The notes: generated by a model not told the origin, from the sequence alone. 64,000 bases of DNA from Sphingomonas flavescens (GCF_030866745.1 NZ_CP133016.1:558001-622000); one strand, 5' to 3'. Positions 38,645-50,035 are shown, counted from the first letter of the stretch. Translations and numbers: made by a program.

Positions 38645-41600
38645 GTGACTAACCGTAATTTGCTCGCCGCTACGGCGCTTCAGACAGGCGCCTTCATCTT
38701 CTTCGCTTCGGCGACGCCAAGCTTTGCTCAAACCACCACGACGACCTGCCCGCTGCCTGGCAGCACTGCGCCGTCGACCACCGTCGATCCGAATTGCGTT
38801 CCGGCGGACACGAGCCCCGCGGCAGTCGCTGCCAACACGGACACGCAGATCGTCGTGACTGGTTCGCGCATCCGCCGTCCGAATCTCGATTCGTCGGTTC
38901 CGATCACCAGCGTCGCAGTGCAGGACCTGACCAGCCGCGGCGAAGTCTCGCTCGGTGACGCGCTCAATGACCTGCCTTCGCTCCGCTCGACATTCAGCCA
39001 GGCCAACTCAACCGGCTCGATCGGCACCGCCGGTCTCAGCATCCTCGACCTTCGCGGCCTTGGCACGAACCGGACGCTCGTGCTGGTCAACGGCCGCCGC
39101 ACGGTCTCCGCGCAGCCGGGCAACTTCAACGTCGACGTGAACACGATCCCCGTCGACCTGCTCGACCGCGTTGACGTGGTCACCGGCGGCAACTCGGCCG
39201 TCTACGGCTCGGACGCCGTCGCCGGCGTCGTCAACTTCATCCTCAAGCGCGACTACGAAGGCGTGAAGGTTCGCGGCCAGATCGGCACGAGCACCTACAA
39301 CGATCGCGACAACAAGTTCGCCAGCATTGTTGCGGGCCACAATTTCCTCGACGGCAAGCTCAACCTGACCGGCGCATTCGAATATGCGAAATCGGACGCC
39401 GTCTATTATTCCGATCGGCCCTACCTCGGCGCATATACCGGTGTCCCCGGGTTCTACACCAGCCAGATCACGACCGCGCCGAACCGCAACTTCGACGGTA
39501 TCCCGAACACATCGTTCTGGAGCGTGAACGGCGGAAACACGCCGGGCATCACCTTCGGCAACATCTCGACCGGCGGCTATGTGCTCAACACCTGTCCGAC
39601 CTCGGCAAGCGCCGCAGTTCGCGCGCTGGTCTGCACGGGTGCGCAGTCGCCTACCGGCGGCAACATCGTTTCCAACTACGCGTTCAACCCGGACGGGACG
39701 CTGTCGCGTGACGTGCCCTACTTCGACAACCGTCCGATTGGCGGCGGCGTGTTCGGCGGCCTCAGCGCAACCGGCGTTGAAGACGCGATGCTGCTTCCAG
39801 GCCTGGAGCGCTTTGTCGGCAACGTCTTCCTCAACGGAAATATCTCGCCGGCATTCAAGCCGTTCGTCGAGGCCAGCTATGTACGCGTCAATGCGACGCA
39901 GCAGAGCACGCAGCCGACCTTCGTCGCGTCGAACCTCAGCCCGGTATTCAGTCTCAACAACCCGTTCCTGTCCTCACAGGCTCGGGCGCTGATCAGCCAG
40001 TTCCCGGCCACCGTTTCGGCCGCCAGCTGCCAAGCGCGCACCGGTACCAGCCAGTGCTTCACCATGCAGCGTTTTAACAACGACCTCGGCACCCGCGCCG
40101 AAGACCACAAGCGAACGACGTATCGCGTCGTGGTCGGCGCCCGCGGCGAATTGTCGAGCAGCGGAAACCTCAACTACGAAGCGTCGCTGAACTACGGCCA
40201 CACGCGGACCTATTATGAGACGGGCGGCAACGTTCTGATCGCCAACTTCAACCGCGCCTCGGACGCGCGTTTGAACTCGGCTGGCCAGATCGTCTGCGGC
40301 GTCAATGCCGACGCCAGCACGACGAACGATGACCCGTCCTGCGTTCCGCTGAACCTGTTCGGCTATGGCGCGTCGTCGCAGGCAGCTCGCGATTACGTCC
40401 TTTACACCTCGTCGCGCGTGCAAAAGGCCACGCAGCTTGACGGCGTCGCGTTCATCTCTGGTGACTCGTCGGGCTTCTTCCGCCTTCCGGGCGGACCGAT
40501 CGGCTTCTCGCTGGGCTATGAGCACCGCGAGGAGAAGGCGAGCTCGGTGTATGACGACGTTACCGCGAGCGGCGCGACGTTCCTCAACGCGTTCCAGCCG
40601 TTCCTACCCCCCAAGCTGGTCACCAACGAAGGTTTCGGCGAAGTTCGCCTGCCCATCCTGGCGGACCTGCCGGGGATCAAGGAGCTGACTGTCGAGGGTG
40701 CGGCGCGTTATTCCAAGTATCGCGGCATCAAGGGCGTTTGGGCTTATAATGCTGGTGCGACCTACTCGCCGTTCAGTGGCCTGAAACTCCGCGCTGGCTA
40801 TGCTCGTTCGGTCCGGACGCCGACTCTCTCGGACGCATATGCGGCTGAAACGCAGACGTTCGCCAACGGCCTGACGGATCCTTGCGATCAGCCCGGCGGC
40901 ACCAACGCGAGCAACAACATCAGCTCGAACCCGAACCGCGCCGCGAACTGCGCCGCGGCAGGTGTCCCGACCACTGTCACGTACGTCAACAACAGCGGTG
41001 CAACGGTCACGGTGCCCTTCACCAACGTTCCTGGATCGGGCGTGTTGGGCATCAACCGGGGTAATCCTGACCTGGTGCCGGAAAAGGGCGACAGCCTGAC
41101 GATTGGCGGCGTCGTGCAGCCTAGCTTCATGCCTGGGTTCGCGCTGACCGTTGACTATTACCGCATCAAGGTGCGGAACGTGATCTCCGGCCTTAGCGGC
41201 CAGCAGATCATCAACCGTTGCTATGATGATCCGACGGGCATCAATAACGAATTCTGCGCCGCGATCGCTCGTCAGACCAGCACCAACCCGCTGATCAACG
41301 GCACCTTTGCCGGCCAGACGACGCGCGACCTGCCGAACCTCAACCGCTTCTCGTTCCCGTCCACCGGCAATGCGTTCATCAACCAGCCGTATAACTTCGC
41401 GGCGCTGATCCGTCGGGGTGTCGACTTCGACGCCAGCTATTCGCGTCGCCTGTGGGGCAATGTTCGCTTCTCGGGACGCGCAATCGTCAGCGTGCTGCTG
41501 CAGAGCGAGAACTTCAGCTACCTCACGCAGCCTGACCGTTCGGACAAGATCGACCAGACGTTCGGCGATCCGCGGTGGGGCGCTTCTTGGAACGCGAACC

Positions 41601-41920
41601 TGGACTTCGGCAACGTCGACTTCACGTACAGTGGCAACTACGTTGGCCGTCAGTCGATCCTGAGCTGGGAAACCCAGTTCAGCCACCAGGGACGTGGCCC
41701 GACGAACCCCGACGCACGGCCGATCAAATGGTATCCGTCGCAGATCACGCACAGCGCGCGCGTGAATTGGGACGTGCTGACCAAGCTGCGGCTGTATGCG
41801 GGCGTCGACAACATCGCCAACAAGCGGCCGCCGTACGACCTGACCGGCGTCGAAGGCGGCAGCCCGTTCAATCCCACGGGTCGCTTCTTCTACGGCGGTG
41901 CGGAGTTGAAATTCCGCTAA
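38645..41920 (+). CDS. TonB-dependent outer-membrane receptor 1
   Basis: 1091 residues from GTG 38645, with GGGGAA upstream. A signal peptide (ALQTGAFIFFASATPSFA) precedes a Thr/Pro-rich linker and the TonB box-like QIVVTGSRI (about 75-83). The plug domain (about 90-230) includes LRGLGTNRTLVLVNGRR and GSDAVAGVVNFIL. The beta-barrel ends in a C-terminal FFYGGAELKFR with terminal aromatic and basic residues suited to BAM insertion. It imports a siderophore, sugar, peptide or other large ligand that I cannot identify. The 244 bp upstream, shared with the DivL-like gene, contain a short inverted repeat (38587-38601). A strong terminator follows. Confidence 0.95.
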   Translation: MTNRNLLAATALQTGAFIFFASATPSFAQTTTTTCPLPGSTAPSTTVDPNCVPADTSPAAVAANTDTQIVVTGSRIRRPNLDSSVPITSVAVQDLTSRGEVSLGDALNDLPSLRSTFSQANSTGSIGTAGLSILDLRGLGTNRTLVLVNGRRTVSAQPGNFNVDVNTIPVDLLDRVDVVTGGNSAVYGSDAVAGVVNFILKRDYEGVKVRGQIGTSTYNDRDNKFASIVAGHNFLDGKLNLTGAFEYAKSDAVYYSDRPYLGAYTGVPGFYTSQITTAPNRNFDGIPNTSFWSVNGGNTPGITFGNISTGGYVLNTCPTSASAAVRALVCTGAQSPTGGNIVSNYAFNPDGTLSRDVPYFDNRPIGGGVFGGLSATGVEDAMLLPGLERFVGNVFLNGNISPAFKPFVEASYVRVNATQQSTQPTFVASNLSPVFSLNNPFLSSQARALISQFPATVSAASCQARTGTSQCFTMQRFNNDLGTRAEDHKRTTYRVVVGARGELSSSGNLNYEASLNYGHTRTYYETGGNVLIANFNRASDARLNSAGQIVCGVNADASTTNDDPSCVPLNLFGYGASSQAARDYVLYTSSRVQKATQLDGVAFISGDSSGFFRLPGGPIGFSLGYEHREEKASSVYDDVTASGATFLNAFQPFLPPKLVTNEGFGEVRLPILADLPGIKELTVEGAARYSKYRGIKGVWAYNAGATYSPFSGLKLRAGYARSVRTPTLSDAYAAETQTFANGLTDPCDQPGGTNASNNISSNPNRAANCAAAGVPTTVTYVNNSGATVTVPFTNVPGSGVLGINRGNPDLVPEKGDSLTIGGVVQPSFMPGFALTVDYYRIKVRNVISGLSGQQIINRCYDDPTGINNEFCAAIARQTSTNPLINGTFAGQTTRDLPNLNRFSFPSTGNAFINQPYNFAALIRRGVDFDASYSRRLWGNVRFSGRAIVSVLLQSENFSYLTQPDRSDKIDQTFGDPRWGASWNANLDFGNVDFTYSGNYVGRQSILSWETQFSHQGRGPTNPDARPIKWYPSQITHSARVNWDVLTKLRLYAGVDNIANKRPPYDLTGVEGGSPFNPTGRFFYGGAELKFR

Positions 41921-41943
41921 ATCCAGGCATGCACGAGGAAACG

Positions 41944-41976
41944 GGGGTCGTCCTAACGGGCGGCCCCTTTTTCTTT
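41944..41976 (+). terminator. Rho-independent terminator after receptor 1
   Basis: A 10-bp stem (GGGGTCGTCC with GGGCGGCCCC, two G-U pairs) encloses loop TAAC and is followed by TTTTTCTTT, 23 bases after the receptor stop. Confidence 0.9.
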
Positions 41977-42152
41977 GAGCGCTGCGTAGCGGGCTGTGTC
42001 TCGACAGCCACACCTGCTTAACTTTCGGTATAGTTTCCGCTCTCCGATCATCAGCTGAAGCCACCGGCAATTGACAGCCGCTAACTGCGCGGAAAAGCTG
42101 ACGTCGGGTCGCTCGTGGCGTCACGCTCGAGCAGAAAACAGGGGAAACAACC

Positions 42153-45100
42153 ATGCGAGCCACTCGTGCCTCCGCATTTCTGCGTGCGAATCTTCTCGTC
42201 GGCGCCTCGCTCGGCGCGCTGCTGATTGCCGCTCCGGCTTCGGCAAAGACTGCCGATCAGCCGGCGACGCCGCCGACCGATACCGCCGGCACGCCGGCCG
42301 CGCAGGTGCAGGCACAAACCACGGCCGCGACCAACGATCAAAAGGAAGCGCAGCAGACGCCGACCGGTGACGTCTCGGCGGGTTCAAGCGGCGGCGATAC
42401 GGCCGTCAATCCCAATCAAAGCCAGATCGTCGTGACGGGCACTCGCATCAAGCAGCCGGAATTCACCAGCTCGGATCCCGTGTCGCGCATTGATCCTGAG
42501 ATTGCGCAGCGCGAAGGGAAGCTGAGCACTGCCGATACGCTGCAGTCGTCGCCGATCGCCGCCGGTTCGACCCAGATTACCTCGGCGCTGTCTTCGAACT
42601 TCGTCACCAACGGCGGCCCGGGCGCGCAGACCATCGATCTTCGCGGTCTCGGCGCCAATCGCACGCTCGTCCTGCTCAACGGTCGGCGCGCCGGCCCGGC
42701 AGGTACGCGCGGCGGCGTGTCGTCCTTCGACCTCAACGTCCTGCCGCAGTCCATCGTGAAGCAGGTCGACATCCTGAAGACCGGCGCTTCGTCGATCTAC
42801 GGTTCCGACGCCGTCGCCGGCGTGGTCAACCTGATCACCAAGACCGATTTCAACGGCGTCCAGCTGGACGGCTTCGCCAGCATGCCGGTGCGAACCGCGG
42901 GCGAACAGTACAGCGTCAGCGCGCTGCTCGGTAAGACGTTCAATCGGGGCCATATCATGGTCGCGCTGGATTACTTCCGTCAGAACGAGCTGAAGCGTGG
43001 CGATCGACGCTATCTCGATTGTCCGGAAGCGTACGTCTTCAAGAACGGATCGAACCAGCGCGCGGACGTTATCGACCCGCGCACCGGCAAGTATCACTGC
43101 GAAGATCTGCCCGTCGGGCAGGTTTGGACTTACGACTACGAGTACAACTATCTCGGGGGTCGCGGGAACCTCCACATCAATGACGGTCGCTACGTCGGCC
43201 CCGTCAACCTCATGCAGTATTTCCCCAACGGCTCCTACGGTCTGTCGCCGATCACGGGCTGTGGAGACTTTTCCTGCTTCCGCGCTCCGGCGGGCTGGTA
43301 TCCTACCGGATACGACCCCCTCTCTCACGGTTTACAGGACGATTATAATCCGTTCGCCAGCGAGCAGACGATCATTCCGAAGACGACGCGTTACACGATC
43401 TACGCCGACGCTTCGTATGAGCTGACCGACAATATCGAGGCTTATGCCGAGTTCCTCGCGAACCGCCGCAAGACTTACCAGAACGGCTGGCGTCAGTTCT
43501 GGACGTTCGGCTTTACCAGCGACATCTATAATGACGGTGGGTCCTACGGCACCTACTGGGCGCCGGGTTGGGAAGGCCTGAACTTCCTCAGCCCGACCGC
43601 CGTCACGAACCGTGGTTCGGACGCCAGCCAGAAGGTGGACTATTGGCGCGGTGTCGGCGGCATTCGCGGCGAGTTCGGCAATTTGCTCAAGGGCTGGTCG
43701 TACGACGCGTACGTCCAATACAGCCACAATAAGGGCATCTACCGCAGCGAGCAGATCCTGCAGGACGTTATCGACCTGACGAGCTTCCAGACCTCGTCAT
43801 GCGTCGGCACCCTGACCCCGTTTTCAAAAAAGCAGTGTGTTGATTTGCCGTGGGTCGATCCTAATTTCCTGCGCGGTCAGTTCACACCCGCACAGGCGGC
43901 ATACCTGTTCGATTGGGAGACAGGTAAGACGATCTATAAGCAGCTGTCCGGAGAAGCTTCGGTCAGCGGCCATCTCATTGATCTCCCTGCCGGACCCGTA
44001 GGCCTGGCGCTGGGCATTTCCGCGCGGCGCGACAGCATCAACGATACTCCTGGCGCGATCACGCTCGCACAGCCGAACCCATATTACGATGCGTCGATCG
44101 TGCCCGGGTCTCGTGCCTGCAACACTATCTACTATCCGTGCCAAGCTTTCCACGGCAACTCGTGGGGCTCGTCAAGCGGCGGAATCACCGCGGGTCATTC
44201 GGTCACCAAGGAAGCTTTTGGCGAAATCTCGATCCCACTGCTGAAGGAACGTCCGCTCTTCAAAGATCTGTCGTTCTCCGGTGCAGCCCGGATCACCAAC
44301 GTCGAGAACGTGCGCGCAAGCGACGGGCTCACGGATAAAGATAAAGGCAATTGGACCTACAAGCTCGGCGGCAATTGGGCAGTCAACAATTGGCTGCGCT
44401 TCCGCGGCACTTATGGGACCTCGTTCCGCGCGCCAGCATTGTTCGAACAGTTCAAAGCGGACGAAACTAGCTTTCCAAGCGCCCGTACGATCGATCCGTG
44501 CGTCCAGTATGCTTTTAACCTAGCGCAAGGAAACATCAGCCAGCGCATCGCCGATAACTGCAGGTCGCAAGGGATTCCCGGGAATTACGGCGGTGGCAGC
44601 ATCACCGCCACCGCGCACTCGCAAGGCGGCATCGGCGTCCTCGATCCAGAGACATCTACGGCGCTGACCGCAAGCATCATCCTTACCCCACGCTTCTCCT
44701 TCTTGCCGAAGACGCGCATAAGCCTCGCGGTCGACTACTTCGACATCAAGGTGAAGAATGAAGTCTCACAGTTGGGAGCGTCGAACATCGTCTTTGGCTG
44801 CTACGATTCCGATGCTTTCCCGACAGACCCCTTGTGCAGCCTGTTCACGCGTGGTGCTCAGAACGTCACCGACCCGTACGCCATCACCAATGTGTACGAT
44901 AATTACATCAACATCTCGAGCCAGCGTAATCGAGGCCTCGATTTCACGGCGCTGATTACGCACAACATGGGCAAGCTAGGCACGCTGACCTTGCTCGGTA
45001 ACGCAACGTATCAGCTGAAGGACAAGATCGCGGTCTTCCGCGACGTGGTCGTCAATAACAACGGCACGATTGGTGATCCGAAGTTCGTGGGTGACGTCAA

Positions 45101-45479
45101 CCTGACCTGGAAGACCCGCGACAAATGGTCGTTCTTCTGGGGCAGCGAAATCTACGGTAAGGCGTCGAACGAGCGGCTGTACAAGGATCGCCACGGCGGT
45201 TCGCTCTGCCACGAGAGCAATCCCTCTGTGATCTGGGGCGACTATTGCGTTCGGCTGAAGGTGCCGACCGTTTGGTATCACTCGGCCTCGGTCACCAAGG
45301 AATTCGGCTTCGGCCTCGAAGCCACGCTTGGCATGCGCAATATCCTGAATACCCGCCCGCCTCGGGTGAGCACCATCGGTGGCGGCGGCCTGCCCTCGCT
45401 GATCGGTCCGGTGGTCGGGACATCGCAATACGACTTCCTGGGCCGCCGGGTCTTCTTGAACCTCTCGAAGAAGTTCTAA
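42153..45479 (+). CDS. TonB-dependent outer-membrane receptor 2
   Basis: 1108 residues from ATG 42153, with AGGGGAAAC upstream. The signal peptide (LLVGASLGALLIAAPASA) is followed by a long Thr/Ala/Gln linker and the TonB box-like QIVVTGTRI (about 90-98). The plug contains IDLRGLGANRTLVLLNGRR and YGSDAVAGVVNLI; the barrel ends with VFLNLSKKF. It is a second receptor of the same superfamily but shares little beyond plug motifs with receptor 1, so the two probably have different ligands. A strong terminator follows, and two sulfotransferase genes lie just beyond it. Confidence 0.95.
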   Translation: MRATRASAFLRANLLVGASLGALLIAAPASAKTADQPATPPTDTAGTPAAQVQAQTTAATNDQKEAQQTPTGDVSAGSSGGDTAVNPNQSQIVVTGTRIKQPEFTSSDPVSRIDPEIAQREGKLSTADTLQSSPIAAGSTQITSALSSNFVTNGGPGAQTIDLRGLGANRTLVLLNGRRAGPAGTRGGVSSFDLNVLPQSIVKQVDILKTGASSIYGSDAVAGVVNLITKTDFNGVQLDGFASMPVRTAGEQYSVSALLGKTFNRGHIMVALDYFRQNELKRGDRRYLDCPEAYVFKNGSNQRADVIDPRTGKYHCEDLPVGQVWTYDYEYNYLGGRGNLHINDGRYVGPVNLMQYFPNGSYGLSPITGCGDFSCFRAPAGWYPTGYDPLSHGLQDDYNPFASEQTIIPKTTRYTIYADASYELTDNIEAYAEFLANRRKTYQNGWRQFWTFGFTSDIYNDGGSYGTYWAPGWEGLNFLSPTAVTNRGSDASQKVDYWRGVGGIRGEFGNLLKGWSYDAYVQYSHNKGIYRSEQILQDVIDLTSFQTSSCVGTLTPFSKKQCVDLPWVDPNFLRGQFTPAQAAYLFDWETGKTIYKQLSGEASVSGHLIDLPAGPVGLALGISARRDSINDTPGAITLAQPNPYYDASIVPGSRACNTIYYPCQAFHGNSWGSSSGGITAGHSVTKEAFGEISIPLLKERPLFKDLSFSGAARITNVENVRASDGLTDKDKGNWTYKLGGNWAVNNWLRFRGTYGTSFRAPALFEQFKADETSFPSARTIDPCVQYAFNLAQGNISQRIADNCRSQGIPGNYGGGSITATAHSQGGIGVLDPETSTALTASIILTPRFSFLPKTRISLAVDYFDIKVKNEVSQLGASNIVFGCYDSDAFPTDPLCSLFTRGAQNVTDPYAITNVYDNYINISSQRNRGLDFTALITHNMGKLGTLTLLGNATYQLKDKIAVFRDVVVNNNGTIGDPKFVGDVNLTWKTRDKWSFFWGSEIYGKASNERLYKDRHGGSLCHESNPSVIWGDYCVRLKVPTVWYHSASVTKEFGFGLEATLGMRNILNTRPPRVSTIGGGGLPSLIGPVVGTSQYDFLGRRVFLNLSKKF

Positions 45480-45497
45480 GCAGGGCGAGCGTTCGAA

Positions 45498-45525
45498 GGG
45501 GCGGCAGGAAACTGCCGCCCCTTTT
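45498..45525 (+). terminator. Rho-independent terminator after receptor 2
   Basis: A perfect 10-bp stem, GGGGCGGCAG with CTGCCGCCCC, loop GAAA, then TTTT, 18 bases after the receptor 2 stop. Confidence 0.92.
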
Positions 45526-45558
45526 CTTGTGCGAGGTCGGCAACTAACCCGGACTGCA

Positions 45559-46347
45559 ATGGCTCACATCAAGCTCAAGCCTGACAATCTGGACGCGGAG
45601 GTCGCGCGGTTCGCCCCTGCCCGCCTGACATCGCCGATCTTCGTCAACAGCATCCCCAAGAGCGGGACGCACCTGATCAAGAACATCCTGCGAATGTTCG
45701 TGCCGCTGGATCAGCACTACCGGACGCAATTCATCCAGTGGGGCAACCTGCAGGAGCATCTGGTCGCCTTCGACCGCAGCCGGAATCTCTTCAGCTACGG
45801 GCATCTGTTCTTTTCCGACGCCTCGGCCATCGAACTCGCGGGTGTGCGCAAGATCCTGCTTTATCGCGATCCCTACGACTGGGTGTTAGCGCGGGCTCGG
45901 TTCTTCCTGTCGGACGAATTCGACGGAAACATGGATTTCATCAAGGATGGCACGCTGTCGGTCGATGACCTGCTGTCGCTGATGATCTTCGGCATTCATG
46001 GCAAAGCCCCGAAGCTGTCGGACATGTATGACCTCAATGTCGCCGCCTGGCTCGGATCGTCTTTCGTTCATCCCGTACGCTATGAAGATCTCGTCCGGCA
46101 CGTGCGCGAACTCGACGGTGAGGAAGCGGAGAAATTCTTCAATGCTCTTTTCGGCGCCGCGGGCATCCTGGTTCCGGATGACTGGCGGGAGCGGGTTCGC
46201 GTGGGCGCCGACCGCAAGCACAGTGGCACGGCGCGCGAGAACCTGACCGGCATTTCGGTCGAGTTGCCAAACAGCCTGCCGGAACGACATCGGCGGTTGG
46301 TGGACTATGCGGCGCCTGGGCTCCGCCAGCTGCTTGGATACGCCTGA
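45559..46347 (+). CDS. Sulfotransferase-family protein
   Basis: 262 residues from ATG 45559. The 5'-phosphosulfate binding loop appears as NSIPKSGTHLIKNIL (about 30-44), and the 3'-phosphate region as LLYRDPYDWVLARARFF (about 100-116). These define PAPS-dependent sulfotransferases, which transfer sulfate to a hydroxyl or amine. No signal peptide is seen, so acceptor modification should be cytoplasmic. It starts 33 bases after the receptor 2 terminator and ends 6 bases before a TPR-sulfotransferase. The acceptor is unknown. Confidence 0.85.
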   Translation: MAHIKLKPDNLDAEVARFAPARLTSPIFVNSIPKSGTHLIKNILRMFVPLDQHYRTQFIQWGNLQEHLVAFDRSRNLFSYGHLFFSDASAIELAGVRKILLYRDPYDWVLARARFFLSDEFDGNMDFIKDGTLSVDDLLSLMIFGIHGKAPKLSDMYDLNVAAWLGSSFVHPVRYEDLVRHVRELDGEEAEKFFNALFGAAGILVPDDWRERVRVGADRKHSGTARENLTGISVELPNSLPERHRRLVDYAAPGLRQLLGYA

Positions 46348-46353
46348 CGCACG

Positions 46354-47931
46354 ATGGCTGACGATGCTGACATCCGCGGCTTCCCCCGGCTGATGGAAGC
46401 AGAGGAGCTGTTTCGCGAAGGCCGCAAGGACCAGGCATCGCTTAAGGTCATCGAACATCTTCGCCAGCATCGTGATGAGCCGCGCGGCCTCGCACTGCTT
46501 GGCGAAATGGCGATGGAAAACGGCGCGCTTGTCCAGGCGGAACAATTCCTCCGCCGTGCCGCGCGACAAAGCGCATCCATGGAGGTGAAGCGCAATCTTG
46601 CTGCCGTGCTGCTGCAGCAAGATCGGCTCGACGCCGCGCTGGAAGCTTACACCTACCTCGAGCGGGAGGATGAAGGCCTTGCGGCGAGTGCAGCGCGCGC
46701 AATCATCCTCGACCGGCTCGGTCATTCTGATGAAGCGATCGCCATCTACGAACGCGTCGTTGCCGACCCGCGGGCCGATGCCAAGCATTGGATCGCCTAC
46801 GGCCACAGCCTTCGATTTGCCGGAAGAACTGCCGACGCAATCGCTGCTTATCGCCACGTAACAGACGCCGACCCGGAGCGCGGTGAGGCCTGGTGGGGCC
46901 TTGCCGACATCAAATCGCAGGTGCTGACCGACGATGATGTGCAGCGCATGGAAGAGGCCCTCGGCATTGCCGTGGATGCGCTGAATATCGTGCCCTTGCA
47001 CATGGCGCTGGCCCGCGCATGGCACGACCGCGGCGATCACGAGCGCGCCTTCGGCCATTATCGCGAAGGAAATCGCATCCGCGCCGAAGTCATCCGCTAC
47101 GATCCTGCGGAACTCAGCCGGGAGGTCGACGAGTTCGTCCGCATGCCGGTCCCAGGTGACGGACAAGACGCAAGCAGTGCTGCTGGGCCAATCCCGATTT
47201 TCCTGATCAGCCTGCCGCGTTCTGGCTCGACCTTGCTCGAACAGATCCTCGGCCGGCATCCAGACGTGCAGGCGTTAGGCGAGCTGCCGTACGTTCGCGC
47301 CGTGATGCGAGCGTCCCTGGAAGTTCACATGCAGCGGGGCGCACTGACCGTTCCCCAATATATCGGTCGGCTGACGGTGAATGAGAAGCGGGCGCTTGGC
47401 GCCGAGTATCTTCGCCGGGCGGCAATGCATCGCAGGGTCGATACGCCTTACTTCATCGACAAGATGCCGTCGAACTGGAGCGATATCCTGTTCATTCGCG
47501 CGATCCTGCCTCAGGCGCGGTTCGTGGAGATCAGGCGCAACGCGATGGACTGCGCCTTTTCCAACTACACACACCATTTCAGCTCGGCGCACGCGGCGTC
47601 GTTCGACCTCGTGAACCAGGCCCAGGCCACCATCGATTACACGCGGCTGATGGATCATGTCGCCAGCGCGGCACCAGGCATGATCTGCCAGGTGCGATAT
47701 GAGAAATTGCTCGACCATCCGGAACGCGAACTCCGCCGCGTTCTGGATTACCTCGGTCTGGAATGGTCCGACGACCTGCTCAGCTTCCACGAGTCCGATC
47801 GCACCGTGCGGACACCGAGCGCGGAGCAGGTGCGCCGCCCGCTCAACCGCAGCGGCGTCGATCGCTGGAAACCCTATGCGCAGTGGCTGCGGCCCCTGCG
47901 CGATGCGCTGGGGCCGCTTGCCGACGCCTGA
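46354..47931 (+). CDS. TPR-containing sulfotransferase
   Basis: 525 residues. The N-terminal half (about 15-255) is a series of tetratricopeptide-like helices, for example HWIAYGHSLRFAGRTADAIA, which usually bind protein partners. The C-terminal half is a sulfotransferase domain: LPRSGSTLLEQILGRHPDV (PRSGSTL at 289-295) is the 5' loop and RFVEIRRNAMDCAFSNY (about 390) the 3'-phosphate site. Fusion to TPRs suggests a protein or peptide acceptor, or recruitment to a complex. It forms an operon with the upstream sulfotransferase and converges with ahcY, 3 bases apart. Confidence 0.88.
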   Translation: MADDADIRGFPRLMEAEELFREGRKDQASLKVIEHLRQHRDEPRGLALLGEMAMENGALVQAEQFLRRAARQSASMEVKRNLAAVLLQQDRLDAALEAYTYLEREDEGLAASAARAIILDRLGHSDEAIAIYERVVADPRADAKHWIAYGHSLRFAGRTADAIAAYRHVTDADPERGEAWWGLADIKSQVLTDDDVQRMEEALGIAVDALNIVPLHMALARAWHDRGDHERAFGHYREGNRIRAEVIRYDPAELSREVDEFVRMPVPGDGQDASSAAGPIPIFLISLPRSGSTLLEQILGRHPDVQALGELPYVRAVMRASLEVHMQRGALTVPQYIGRLTVNEKRALGAEYLRRAAMHRRVDTPYFIDKMPSNWSDILFIRAILPQARFVEIRRNAMDCAFSNYTHHFSSAHAASFDLVNQAQATIDYTRLMDHVASAAPGMICQVRYEKLLDHPERELRRVLDYLGLEWSDDLLSFHESDRTVRTPSAEQVRRPLNRSGVDRWKPYAQWLRPLRDALGPLADA

Positions 47932-47934
47932 ATC

Positions 47935-49347
<1,413 letters not shown>

Positions 49348-49363
49348 GTGATGTTCTCCGAGT

Positions 49364-49392
49364 GAAAAAGAAAAAGCGCCGTCAGTCGGCGC
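49364..49392 (-). terminator. Terminator-like hairpin in the ahcY leader
   Basis: On the minus strand GCGCCG (49392-49387) pairs with CGGCGC (49381-49376) around a 5-base loop, followed by TTTTTCTTTTT (49375-49365), ending about 17 bases before the ahcY start codon. A second GC-rich hairpin precedes it (about 49397-49418). It may simply end the yqgE transcript, or act as an attenuator of ahcY. Confidence 0.7.
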
Positions 49393-49459
49393 GATGGCCG
49401 CAGCCGTTAGCGGCGGCGGACCGGAAAGGCAAATATAAAGAATTCTTTATATGTCGGTT

Positions 49460-50035
49460 TCAAGCGGCGCCCGTCTCGCTGGCGAGAAGGCGCGGATCAA
49501 CCCCTTCGGACTTGAAGGCCGCGCCCCAGCGCTCGTCGGCCGGCGTGTCGAACAGGATTTTCAGGTCGGTTCGAGCAGTGAACCAGCCGTGGCGGGTCAT
49601 CTCCTCGTCGAGCTGCCCCTCGCCCCAACCTGCATAGCCCAGCGCGACCAGCCATTGGCTCGGTCCGCGGCCTTCGGCGATGGCGCGAAGGACGTCAATC
49701 GTGCCGGTCATCGCGAACAGCTCGCCGGTCTCGTCATTCACCTGAAGCGTGTCCTGCCCGCCCCAGTCGGTCGAGTGGAGGACGAAACCCCTGCCCGGCT
49801 CGACCGGACCACCGTGATGAACGGCGACATCGGGCGCCTCGCCTGGATCGATGTCGAGCTGTCGCAGCAAGCCGCGGAAGCTGATCCCCGCCCTCTTATG
49901 CCCGATCCCGACACCCACAGCGCCGTCCTCATCGTGCGCGCACACGGCGATCACCGCGCGTTCGAAGCGCGGATCAGCCATGCCCGGCATCGCCAGCAGC
50001 AGTTTACCAGACAGGAACGCGGGCTCTTTGATCAT
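49460..50035 (-). CDS. YqgE/AlgH family protein
   Basis: 191 residues from ATG 50035, where FLSGKLLLAMPGMADPRFERAV marks the usual N-terminus (shown here as FLSGKLLLAMPGM). Family hallmarks are HDEDGAVGVGI, HHGGPVEPGRGFVLH and the LVALGYAGWGEGQLDEE block. Its biochemical role is unresolved; the AlgH name comes from alginate regulation in Pseudomonas. It diverges from the peroxiredoxin gene and precedes ahcY on the same strand. Confidence 0.92.
   Translation of the reverse strand: MIKEPAFLSGKLLLAMPGMADPRFERAVIAVCAHDEDGAVGVGIGHKRAGISFRGLLRQLDIDPGEAPDVAVHHGGPVEPGRGFVLHSTDWGGQDTLQVNDETGELFAMTGTIDVLRAIAEGRGPSQWLVALGYAGWGEGQLDEEMTRHGWFTARTDLKILFDTPADERWGAAFKSEGVDPRLLASETGAA

Noticed and set aside
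40604..42163. 519-codon minus-strand frame opposite TonB receptor 1
   Set aside because: It overlaps a well-supported receptor and its terminator, with no family match.
49348..49459. SAH or SAM riboswitch upstream of ahcY
   Set aside because: I could not find the conserved core of either class; the region is explained by two simple hairpins and a T-run.
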